Assembly: GCA_016218575.1 (NCBI GenBank)
Contig: JACRDN010000016.1
Span: forward strand, 62,001-126,000
Source of the DNA: Elusimicrobiota bacterium
GTDB taxonomy: Bacteria > Elusimicrobiota > Elusimicrobia > UBA1565 > UBA9628
Length of the DNA: 64,000 nucleotides
Direction: 5' to 3'
A program made the translations under genes and the position numbers. The notes below the pieces were generated by a model. It saw only the letters and a program-made list of their open reading frames with translations. It was not told where the DNA came from and did no database searches. This document shows, piece after piece, positions 41,152 to 48,962 of this stretch (its first letter is position 1; each line of letters begins with the position of its first letter).

Positions 41152-42327
41152 TTAATCCTCCGGCTTTTCCTCCAAAGCCTTGGGCAGGTGCGCCACGATG
41201 TCCAAGGTCGTCCCGAAGCAAAACAGCACCGTGCCTAGGATCACGGCTAGGCCCCCGGCCAGGACGTAGATCCAATGCAAGGTGATCCGCCCGCTCGAAA
41301 CATACTCAAGGATCGTATCCGAGTTGAGCAGTATCCCGCCCAAGGCGAGCCCAAAGCCCAAGAGGACCGCTCCCTCGCGCAGGCGAGGATATTCAAGCCA
41401 CCCCGCCGGCCGGCGCACCGCGATGTTCGAGGCCGTTTGAGCCACCATCCCGAAGGCGAGAGAGATCATGGAGCAGACCATCAAGGTCAAAATCGTGAGC
41501 AGGCGGTAAATCATGTCCTCGCGGAGTTCGCGGTGGTCCCAATAATACTTGACCGGACCCGCGCCGTAGCCCAAGGCGACCAGGCCGAAGGCGACGCCCA
41601 GGGAACCGAAGATCTTCAAGGGATGGTATGAAAAAATGATGCCCAGGATCACCCTGAGAAAGCGCAAGCCGTCGGCCAGCACGTTGAGCTTGGAGCGGCC
41701 CCGCCGCTCGAAGTAGGGGATGGGAGCCTCCACGATGCGCAACCCCAGGCAGGCGGCGCGCGCGGTCATGGCCGGCGTGAAATGCAGGCCGGAGGGCAGG
41801 GGCTTGAGCCGGCGCAGGAGCTGGCGCTTAAAAAGGCGCATGCCGCTGGCCGAGTCGGAAACCTCAACCCCGGTCAGCCTCGAGATGAGCCAGCCGTAGA
41901 AGAGGTTGCCGGCGTAGCGCAAGCCGGGCATCTGGGACTCCTCGTGCAGACGATTTCCCACGGCCAGATCCGCGTGGGCCCGCACCAAGGCTTGGTAAAG
42001 GTCCGCGAAAGCCGCCGGGTCGCAGGTGCCGTCGGCGTCGAGGAAGGCCAGATAATCCCCCGAGGCCCTCTCGAACCCGCTCAAAAGGGCCCGGCCGTAG
42101 CCCAGGTTCCTGGGGTGCGCCACGAGCCGCACCTCGGAGAACTTGGCGATCAAGGCCTTGGTCCGGTCGGCCGAGCCGTCGTCCACGGCGATCACCTCCA
42201 CGCGGGAAAGCCCCGTCCTCCGGCAGAGAGGCTCGCGCGCGGCCAGGCAGCGAGACAGAATATCCTCGATCGCCTGCTCCTCGTTGTAGGCGGGGACGAC
42301 GATGGAGAGGCTTTTGCCTCGGCTCAT
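41152..42327 (-). CDS. GT2 glycosyltransferase with C-terminal membrane domain (polyprenyl-phosphate sugar synthase-like)
   Basis: 391 residues. GT-A domain to about 230: LSIVVPAYNEEQAIEDIL, AVDDGSADRT, FLDADGTCDP (DxD) and VEVSDSASGMRLF. Then four or five membrane segments (about 230-380) of the GtrB/DPM1-with-tail type. It would build a lipid-linked sugar at the inner membrane. It overlaps the upstream gene by ATGA. Confidence 0.88.
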   Translation of the reverse strand: MSRGKSLSIVVPAYNEEQAIEDILSRCLAAREPLCRRTGLSRVEVIAVDDGSADRTKALIAKFSEVRLVAHPRNLGYGRALLSGFERASGDYLAFLDADGTCDPAAFADLYQALVRAHADLAVGNRLHEESQMPGLRYAGNLFYGWLISRLTGVEVSDSASGMRLFKRQLLRRLKPLPSGLHFTPAMTARAACLGLRIVEAPIPYFERRGRSKLNVLADGLRFLRVILGIIFSYHPLKIFGSLGVAFGLVALGYGAGPVKYYWDHRELREDMIYRLLTILTLMVCSMISLAFGMVAQTASNIAVRRPAGWLEYPRLREGAVLLGFGLALGGILLNSDTILEYVSSGRITLHWIYVLAGGLAVILGTVLFCFGTTLDIVAHLPKALEEKPED

Positions 42328-43721
42328 GGCGCTCCCAGGCGCGCGGCCAAGCGGTCGGCGACCTCGTAGCCCATTTTCATGGCCACGTGGGTGTTGACGT
42401 ACTGGAACCGCCCCTGCCTGCCCGCGGTCTCGACGTTCTCAAGCCCCGCGAGCGCCGCCAGCAAAGTCCTCAACGCGTCCTCGTAGCCCAAGGTGTACAT
42501 GGGATGGGCGTGGCGCGCCCGGAAAACGTGAGACTCCTCGATCTCGGCCCGAGTCAGAAGGTTCTCGCGCACCAGATCCGCGACCACGGCTTGGGTCGCG
42601 GCCGAGTCGTCGCTCCAGAACCGGTCCCGAGGATCGCAAGCGATCTCGGCCACGAGCAAGGTGCGGCCCGCCGGCTCGATCTTGAAGGCGAAATGCGCGA
42701 GATCGGTGATTCTGTTGAAGGAATGCTCCCTAAAATACATGAACGAGGCCGGAAGAACCTTGGGGCGGCGCACCTTGAGCCCCACGAAGACGATGGCGCG
42801 AAAGCGCAGTTGGGCGGCGGCGGCCTCGACCTCGGCGCCCAAGCCGGGGCTTATGGCCCCCGCGAACTCGTTGACGGGCAAGGTGTTGACCACACCTCGG
42901 CAGGCGAGCGCCTCCTTGCCCCGCGGGCCCAGCGACAGGACCTCGGCCAGGCGCTTGCCTTCGCGCCTCAAGCCCGAGACCTCCGTTGCCAGGCGTATCT
43001 CGGCCCCGGCGGCCGCCAAGCGCTCCCCCATCCTGCGGGTGATCAGGGAAAAGCCCTCCTCGGTCGTGTAAAGAGGCCCCTCCACTTTCTCGACGTAGCC
43101 CCGCGTCGACAGCGATGGACGCGCTCGCGCGAGCCCGCGCCGGGCAAAGGCCGAGAAGCCTTCAAGCCATTCTAGGATATTGAGGCGCGGAATGCGCTCG
43201 CGGGCGAACGCCGGGGAAAACTGCGCGGGCGGGATTCCCCACACCCGCAGGATGTAGTCCTTGAAAAAAATCTTGTAGAGGACGTCTCCATAATAGCGCA
43301 GCAGCACCGTCTCCGAGTTCTCGACCTTGGGCTTGACCAGAGCGCCCTCCACGAAGCGGTAGGCAAAGCTCGCCCCCGCCATGACGATGGTCCAGGGAGG
43401 AAGCTTGAAGAGGACGTCCGAGACCCTGAGGGGAAACTGGAAGTAGTTGCCGAGAAACTTGATCTGGATGGTGCGCCGGTAGGGGCGCAGTTCATCGCCC
43501 ATGATGGACTTGATGTCGGCCAGGATTTGAGGGTCCGTGGTGTGGAAAACGTGCGGGCCGTATTCGTAGACGCTCCCGCCGATGCGGATCCCGCCGGCCA
43601 ATCCCCCGACGTGGTCCTCCCTCTCCAGGAGGATCACCGAAAATCCCAAGGATTTGAGCCGCCATGCCGCGCAAAGCCCCGCGCAGCCTCCTCCCAAGAC
43701 GACGACGGGGGGGGCGGTCAT
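42324..43721 (-). CDS. FAD-dependent oxidoreductase, UDP-galactopyranose-mutase-like
   Basis: 465 residues. It begins VVVLGGGCAGLCAAWRLKSLGF (flavin Rossmann), then EREDHVGGLAGGI and YEYGPHVFHT, the phrase that places it near UDP-galactopyranose mutases and related ring-contracting flavoenzymes. Later blocks KIFFKDYILRVWGIPP and VNTHVAMKMGYEVAD support this. In a glycan operon it may form a furanose sugar or oxidise a nucleotide sugar. Paralogue of the 8156-9478 gene. Overlaps both neighbours by ATGA. Confidence 0.85.
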   Translation of the reverse strand: MTAPPVVVLGGGCAGLCAAWRLKSLGFSVILLEREDHVGGLAGGIRIGGSVYEYGPHVFHTTDPQILADIKSIMGDELRPYRRTIQIKFLGNYFQFPLRVSDVLFKLPPWTIVMAGASFAYRFVEGALVKPKVENSETVLLRYYGDVLYKIFFKDYILRVWGIPPAQFSPAFARERIPRLNILEWLEGFSAFARRGLARARPSLSTRGYVEKVEGPLYTTEEGFSLITRRMGERLAAAGAEIRLATEVSGLRREGKRLAEVLSLGPRGKEALACRGVVNTLPVNEFAGAISPGLGAEVEAAAAQLRFRAIVFVGLKVRRPKVLPASFMYFREHSFNRITDLAHFAFKIEPAGRTLLVAEIACDPRDRFWSDDSAATQAVVADLVRENLLTRAEIEESHVFRARHAHPMYTLGYEDALRTLLAALAGLENVETAGRQGRFQYVNTHVAMKMGYEVADRLAARLGAP

Positions 43722-44821
43722 GCCCTGAACTTCTTGACCATCTCGACGACCTTCGAGATGTCGGAACCGCTCAAGGCGGGATGAAGGGGGATGCTCAGGC
43801 CTTCCTCGTTCAAGCGCTCGCAGACGGGAAGCTTGGCCCGGGATTCATAGATGGGATTCAAATGCAGGGGATGGTAGCGCAAGGTGGTGTAAACGCCGTT
43901 CTGATAGAGATATTTGGCCAAGGCGTCGCGCCTTCCGCCCAAGACGCGCAGGCAGTAGGTGAAATAGGAGTGCCGGTCGCCTTGAGGCGCCTCCTGGGGA
44001 CGCAGGAGCCAGGAGATTTCCCTGAACTCCTGTTGGTAATCGTCCCAGATGCGCCTGCGCCTGGTCTGCATGGCCTTAAGCTTGCGCAGTTGGGCAAGGC
44101 CAATCGAGGCCGCGATGTCGGAGGGCAGCATTTTTGGAAAAAAATCCGCCACCTGGTATTCCCACCAGCGCTCCTTGTTGGCCGAGGCCTCGAAGCCCGA
44201 CTTGCCGATGCCGCAGTAGCGCAGCTGCCGCGCCCTTTGGACGAGGGCCGAGTCCCGGGCCGTGAGGCCCCCTCCCTCCCCCATGGCCAGGTTCTTGACG
44301 GCGTCGAAGCTGTAGATGCCGATGTCCCCGAGGCCGCCGCAGGAGCGGCCGCGCCTGGCCGAATCCACGGCGTGGGCTGCGTCCTCCACGATGGGCAGGC
44401 CGAGCTTGGCCAGCTCCTCGATACGGGCGGGAAGCCCCGCGTAGTGCACGACCATCACGGCCCGAGTCCGGGGAGTCATGGCGCGGGAGACCGTCTCCAC
44501 GGTCAGGTTATGCGTGTCGTAGTCCACGTCGCAAAAAACCGGGACGCAGCCCGCGAGAACCACGGCGTGGGCGCAGGCGATCCAGGTAAAGGAGGGCACG
44601 ATCACCTCGGAGCCCGGCGGCAGGTTCAGGAGTTTGACCGCCATGTAGAGGCTGTTGGAGCCCGAGTCGAGGAGCACAAAGCCGGGCAGGCCCAATCTTT
44701 GCGCAAAGGCCTTCTCGAAGGCCGCAGTCTTGGGACCTATCCCCATCCATTGGGCCTCGAGGCTCTGGCGGACCTCCGCCAGCTCCTCGGGACCCACCAA
44801 GGAACCGAAAACGTTGATCAT
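43718..44821 (-). CDS. DegT/DnrJ/EryC1 family aminotransferase
   Basis: 367 residues. PLP fold type I sugar aminotransferase with DSGSNSLYMAV at 52-62, VEDAAHAVDS at 145-154 and YSFDAVKNLAMGEGG with the Schiff-base lysine K176. FGSLVGPEELAEVRQ at the N-terminus is typical of enzymes acting on 4-keto nucleotide sugars. The next gene upstream is an acetyltransferase, a common pairing for N-acetylamino sugars. ATG 44821 overlaps that gene (ATGA). Confidence 0.92.
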   Translation of the reverse strand: MINVFGSLVGPEELAEVRQSLEAQWMGIGPKTAAFEKAFAQRLGLPGFVLLDSGSNSLYMAVKLLNLPPGSEVIVPSFTWIACAHAVVLAGCVPVFCDVDYDTHNLTVETVSRAMTPRTRAVMVVHYAGLPARIEELAKLGLPIVEDAAHAVDSARRGRSCGGLGDIGIYSFDAVKNLAMGEGGGLTARDSALVQRARQLRYCGIGKSGFEASANKERWWEYQVADFFPKMLPSDIAASIGLAQLRKLKAMQTRRRRIWDDYQQEFREISWLLRPQEAPQGDRHSYFTYCLRVLGGRRDALAKYLYQNGVYTTLRYHPLHLNPIYESRAKLPVCERLNEEGLSIPLHPALSGSDISKVVEMVKKFRA

Positions 44822-45330
44822 GCGGTGGCTTGCCTCCGGTAACGGCAGGGGGAGAAGCTCCCGAGCTCGAGCTCGAGGTGATTTTCGGCCTCGCGCGCGA
44901 CACGGTAGCCGCATTTCTCATACCAACCCAAGGCAGGATTGCCCTTGAGCACCAGGCAGCCGATGCGCGGGCAGCGCTCGGCCAATATGTGGCTGCACAG
45001 CAAAATCATGGCCGAACGCATGAGCCCCCGCCCGGAGGCCTGGGGAGCGGCCATGACATTGTAGACGTCGGCGGCTCCCTTGACGAGCCTAAACCCCAGG
45101 CAGCCGAGCGACTCGTTGACCATGAACATGAAATCATCCGGCCGCGCGAGGTAGCCCTCGAACCACTCTCTCTGGCCCCGCTCGGTAATCTCGCCCTGGA
45201 AGAAGAAAGCCGAGCGGTTGGCGTTCTTCCACAGCCTGAGCCGCTCGAGGTCGCCAGTGTCAATGGCGCGCAAGGCCGCGGGGGGTACCAGCCCTTCCGA
45301 GGACAGTCGAAGGCTTTTGGGGGTCGTCAT
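44818..45330 (-). CDS. GNAT-family N-acetyltransferase
   Basis: About 170 residues from ATG 45330. The body is a GNAT fold like the WbdO/PseH group: RAIDTGDLERLRLWKN, VNESLGCLGFRLVKG, VMAAPQASGRGLMRSAMILL (acetyl-CoA loop in motif A) and NPALGWYEKCGYR. It probably acetylates the amino sugar formed by the aminotransferase next to it. Start uncertain: from the ATG, the gene overlaps the fused glycosyltransferase gene by 71 bases; a TTG at 45273 (LRAIDTGDLER) would cut the overlap to 14 bases and still leave the full domain. Confidence 0.82.
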   Translation of the reverse strand: MTTPKSLRLSSEGLVPPAALRAIDTGDLERLRLWKNANRSAFFFQGEITERGQREWFEGYLARPDDFMFMVNESLGCLGFRLVKGAADVYNVMAAPQASGRGLMRSAMILLCSHILAERCPRIGCLVLKGNPALGWYEKCGYRVAREAENHLELELGSFSPCRYRRQATA

Positions 45331-47737
45331 GGCGGCCGTGGCGATGATAGATATAAATGGCTTGATTGGCGAAAAAAGCGCTGTCCCGCGGCCGGGACCA
45401 AAGCGCCCGCCACGGCGAGAACGCCCGGGCCCCATCATAATTTTTTTGCGCCCAGTTGTCTATCGCGGCTTTTCCTATTTCATCGAGCAACAGGTAGTTG
45501 GGAAGTTTTCCTTTAGGCAGCTCCTCCGGCCGCGAGAAAATGGAGAGGGCGTAGCGGTCGTAGCGCAGCGCCGGGGCGTGGGCCGGTTCGGGGTAGCGGG
45601 CAAGTCCCAGGCTTTCGCCCGCGGGAACATGGGCCTCCAGCCAATCCGCGGCCTGGGCCCAGGTCGAGCCCGGCCCACCGTCGCGGCGCATGTTTTCAAG
45701 AAGAACGAGGCTTTCCAGGCCGCTCGTGAAAAAAATCAGCGCCAAGGCCCCGGCCCGAATCCCCCGCGGCGCGCGCCACAAGAGAGCCGCGGCCAAGGCG
45801 GAGCCCAGGCCCATCAGGGGATAGAGAAGACGCAGGAAGGACGAGTCCAAGGGAACCCCGCCCAAGCGCAGCCATATCAATGCGAAACTCCCCAGAAAAA
45901 AGCAGGAGAGGATTCTTCCGGGGCCTTTCCTGCTCGCTCCCCAAAAGACGCCCAAGCCCATGGCCGCGGCTAATACCGGCCCCAGGCCCTCGGCCGCGGC
46001 CTTGGGAAGCCTAGCTAACGCGGTTAAGTGGAGGCCCAGCCGCGTGGGAGAGTAGACTTCCAGCTCCCAAGCAAAGTCTTTATAGGAGGAAATCAGGTAG
46101 GGGTTAAAGAGGACGAAGAGGCAGAGCCCCAGGGCCAAGCCGCCCAACGCCCACGGCCGCTCTTCGGCTTGGTTTTTCCGGGCCCAAGCCCGGAAAAACC
46201 AAGCGACTGCAGGCCCTCCCGCGAAAAAAACCAAGGCCATGTTGGAGCCCACCGCCATGCCGCCGCATACCCCGCAGGCCAGGTAACGCGCCGCGGACGC
46301 GCGGCTTTGAATGAGAGCCGCGGCGTAGGAAGCGGCCAAAGCCCAGAAAGCCGCGTAGGGGTGGGGCTTGAGAACATGCGAGTTGTGGACGACCGCGGGG
46401 CTCAGCAGGAAAAATAGAGCGGCGGCCAGCCCCGCCCCTCTGCCGGAGAGCTCGCGGCCCATGTGGTAGACGATCAGAAGGCTCGCCAATTGGAAAATAA
46501 GTATGAAAAGGCGGCCGCAGAGGTACAGCCGTCCCATTTGCTCCGGGTTCCGGAGATAGAAGCTTAGGTCCGGGGTCAGGACCGCGGCTTTGGTCCAGGA
46601 CAAGACCTGCAGGAACAGGCCCAAGGGATAGACGAAGGCCCCTCCGTATTGGGCATACAAGGGCTTGAACTCGAGCCTCCAAGGCCGCATTTGGGACAGG
46701 ATGATGAAGGATTTTTTCTCATCTGGATTGGCGGACTGCACCAGAAAGGACCTGTAGGAGTTGATGAGCGGCGGAGGCGGGAAATCCCAGCCCGGTGGGA
46801 TCTCCACCAAGCCTTTGACGTAGGTGACGGGCTCCTCACGGCGCATCTCCCGGTGCGAACGTCGGATCTCCCGATAGAGGCCCGCCCAATGCTCGGCCAT
46901 TTTATCGGCGGCTTCCTGGGAGAGGGGCCTTCCCCCGGGCAGAATCCTCAGCCGCTCCTTTCCAGGAAGACCCCAGCGCAAGCCCCAAAGCCCGGCGCCC
47001 AACCCCAGGAGCAGGACCGCCGCCGGGGCCGCGAGCGCGAAAACGCCCGAAAGCAGGATTTTGAGCTCCCACATCATGCGCAGGTAGGACTTGGCCAAGG
47101 AAGCCACGCGGGCCTTGGAGGCGCCCCCGCGGCGCGCGTGGTAATGGAAGGGAATTTCGCGGACCTTGCCGCCGTTCTTGATTATTTTGGCGAGAATCTC
47201 CTGTTGGACGGAAAAATCCCCATAGTGAAGACTCAACCCTTTCAGGGCCGAGGACTTGTAAAGCCGAAATCCCGAGGAGGCGTCACGGATGGGAAACTCC
47301 AAAAGCCAGCTCGTGGCCCAGTTGAGCGCCCGGCTCAAGAGCCAGCGCGACCAGGAGAGCTCGGCCGAGCCTCCGGGGGCGAAGCGCGAGGCCGCCACGA
47401 GATCCCAGCCCTCCCGACTCTTCCACAGCTCCCGGATTTCGGAGCAGGGATGCGAGCTGTCCCCGTCCATGGCCAAAATGTATTCCCCCCGCGCCGCCTC
47501 GAAGCCCTCGGCCAGGGCCATGCCGAAGCCAGGTTTTTTTTGGGGCAAAACGACGGCCCCCCCTTCCCGGGCCGCGGCCGCGGTTTGGTCGCGCGAGCCT
47601 CCCTCCACGACCAGTATCTCGTGGGACTCCACGAGCCCGGCCAAGGTCGCATGGATCTCGGGAAGGAGGACGCGCAGGCTCTCCTCCTCGTTGATCGCTG
47701 GGATGAGGACAGTAAGACTAACGGCGGAAGAAGGCAT
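45260..47737 (-). CDS. Fusion of GT2 (DPM1-like) and GT-C glycosyltransferase
   Basis: 825 residues. Residues 1-250 are a GT2 domain (LTVLIPAINEEESLRVLL, VVEGGSRDQT, AMDGDSSHP with the DxD, FPIRDASSGFRLY). After a membrane segment at 250-270 follows a GT39-like multispanning part (about 370-700) and a soluble C-terminal domain with WLEAHVPAGES. The fusion joins a donor-making enzyme with a donor-using one in a single chain. The start ATG lies 20 bases inside the end of the upstream gene. The last 25 residues are basic and low in structure and overlap the acetyltransferase gene. A perfect 17-bp hairpin is embedded (46167-46204). Confidence 0.85.
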   Translation of the reverse strand: MPSSAVSLTVLIPAINEEESLRVLLPEIHATLAGLVESHEILVVEGGSRDQTAAAAREGGAVVLPQKKPGFGMALAEGFEAARGEYILAMDGDSSHPCSEIRELWKSREGWDLVAASRFAPGGSAELSWSRWLLSRALNWATSWLLEFPIRDASSGFRLYKSSALKGLSLHYGDFSVQQEILAKIIKNGGKVREIPFHYHARRGGASKARVASLAKSYLRMMWELKILLSGVFALAAPAAVLLLGLGAGLWGLRWGLPGKERLRILPGGRPLSQEAADKMAEHWAGLYREIRRSHREMRREEPVTYVKGLVEIPPGWDFPPPPLINSYRSFLVQSANPDEKKSFIILSQMRPWRLEFKPLYAQYGGAFVYPLGLFLQVLSWTKAAVLTPDLSFYLRNPEQMGRLYLCGRLFILIFQLASLLIVYHMGRELSGRGAGLAAALFFLLSPAVVHNSHVLKPHPYAAFWALAASYAAALIQSRASAARYLACGVCGGMAVGSNMALVFFAGGPAVAWFFRAWARKNQAEERPWALGGLALGLCLFVLFNPYLISSYKDFAWELEVYSPTRLGLHLTALARLPKAAAEGLGPVLAAAMGLGVFWGASRKGPGRILSCFFLGSFALIWLRLGGVPLDSSFLRLLYPLMGLGSALAAALLWRAPRGIRAGALALIFFTSGLESLVLLENMRRDGGPGSTWAQAADWLEAHVPAGESLGLARYPEPAHAPALRYDRYALSIFSRPEELPKGKLPNYLLLDEIGKAAIDNWAQKNYDGARAFSPWRALWSRPRDSAFFANQAIYIYHRHGRHDDPQKPSTVLGRAGTPRGLARH
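46167..46204. repeat. Perfect inverted repeat inside a coding sequence (17-bp arms, 4-base loop)
   Basis: GCTTGGTTTTTCCGGGC at 46167-46183 and its exact complement at 46188-46204 flank CCAA. It lies in the GT-C part of the fused transferase and encodes AWFFRAWARKNQA. Confidence 0.92.
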
Positions 47738-48932
47738 GAAGCTGGTCTAGGATGTGCTCGATGTCGGCGGCGGAAAGATACTGGTGGGAGCCGATGTAGA
47801 AGCCCGCGCGGTTGAGCCTGGCGGCCACCGGATACTCTGGCTCTAGGTCTCCGAACATCTTCTTGTAGATGGGCTGGCAAATCAATGGAAAAAGGTCGCG
47901 GGTCTCGATGCCGCGCTCCTCGAGAAAATTCACGAGCTCGGTTTTGTCGCCCTGGCGCGCGACCAAGGGATACATCATGAACATGTGCTCCCGGTCGGCC
48001 GGGGTCGCGGGCAGCTGGAGGAACTCCTCCAGGTCCTTCAAGCCCTCGCTCAGAAGCCGGGCGTTCCTGCGCCGGGCCTTGATGATTTTATCCTTTTCCT
48101 CTATCTGGGCCAGCCCCAAGGCCGCCTCGAACTCTGTCCCGCGGAAACTGTGCCCCACGGAAACGAAGGAGAATCTCTTGGCCACCACCTCCCGGAGCTT
48201 GCCGCCGGATAGTCCGTTGTCATCATCTATGCTGAGGTAGATGGAGTCCCGGCCGTGGTTCATGAGGGAGCGCAGGCGCACGGCCAAATCCGGGTCGTTA
48301 GTCAGGGTAAAGCCCCCCACCCCGGTGACGATGTAATGGGCCACGTAGGTCGAGAAACAGCTCACGTCCCCCCAGGAACCGACAACCTTGCCCTGGCAGG
48401 ATGCGAACAAGGTCTCGCAGGAGTCCTCAATGATCTTGAGGCCCCTCTTGCGGGCGATAGCCGATATGGCCTTCATGTCCGCGGGAAGGCCGGTCAAGTG
48501 CACCGGAATGACGGCGCGGGTCCTGGGCGTGATCCGGGCCTCGATGAGGGCGGGGTCCATGTTGTAGGTAAACGGGTCCACGTCCACGAACACCGGCCTC
48601 ATGCGGTTGTGCAGTACGATGTTGGAGGTGGCCACGAAAGTTACGGCGGGAACCAGGACCTCGTCCTCGTCGGTCCAGCCGTATTTCTCCTTGAGCGCGG
48701 CCAAGGCCACGTGCAGTGCGCTGGTGCCGGAATTGCAGAAGGCCGCGAAGCGGCAGCCGTGGGCCCGGGCGAAGGACTCCTCGAAACGCCGGGAAAAAGG
48801 GCCGTAGGAGATGCGGTTGGACCTGACGACTTGGGAGAGGTACTTTTTTCCCCGGGGGCCGATCTTAAAGTCGCCGACCGTCACCGCGCGCCGAGACGGC
48901 GCGGCCTTGCTGGCTTTCAATGTCGTCGCCAC
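47718..48932 (-). CDS. DegT-family PLP enzyme with His in place of the Schiff-base lysine
   Basis: 404 residues, aminotransferase fold type I: FCNSGTSALHVALAAL at 66-81, PAVTFVAT, KIIEDSCETLFASCQG with D170. Where its relatives have FxxxKN(L), this protein has CFSTYVAHYIVTGVGGF, so the catalytic lysine is His199. The same change is known in ColD, a GDP-4-keto-6-deoxymannose 3-dehydratase, where PLP is used without a stable internal aldimine. It may thus be a sugar 3-dehydratase rather than an aminotransferase. It is the lead gene of the superoperon running to 32117; GTG 48932 lies 6 bases after TACGAT. Confidence 0.85.
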   Translation of the reverse strand: MATTLKASKAAPSRRAVTVGDFKIGPRGKKYLSQVVRSNRISYGPFSRRFEESFARAHGCRFAAFCNSGTSALHVALAALKEKYGWTDEDEVLVPAVTFVATSNIVLHNRMRPVFVDVDPFTYNMDPALIEARITPRTRAVIPVHLTGLPADMKAISAIARKRGLKIIEDSCETLFASCQGKVVGSWGDVSCFSTYVAHYIVTGVGGFTLTNDPDLAVRLRSLMNHGRDSIYLSIDDDNGLSGGKLREVVAKRFSFVSVGHSFRGTEFEAALGLAQIEEKDKIIKARRRNARLLSEGLKDLEEFLQLPATPADREHMFMMYPLVARQGDKTELVNFLEERGIETRDLFPLICQPIYKKMFGDLEPEYPVAARLNRAGFYIGSHQYLSAADIEHILDQLHAFFRR

Positions 48933-48962
48933 AAGCCTATCGTATTAAATATAATCCCCCAC
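48933..48962. promoter_or_regulatory. Divergent leaderless-type promoters (superoperon and YfhO-like gene)
   Basis: Plus strand: TATAAT (48950-48955), 7 bases before GTG 48963. Minus strand: TACGAT (48944-48939), 6 bases before GTG 48932, or TTTAAT (48949-48944), 11 bases before it. The two -10 regions touch or overlap, so the promoters probably compete. No good -35 box is visible for either. Confidence 0.55.

Noticed and set aside
48255-48962. Upstream extension of the YfhO-like gene
   Set aside because: It covers the divergent DegT gene and both promoters; residues are not membrane-like.
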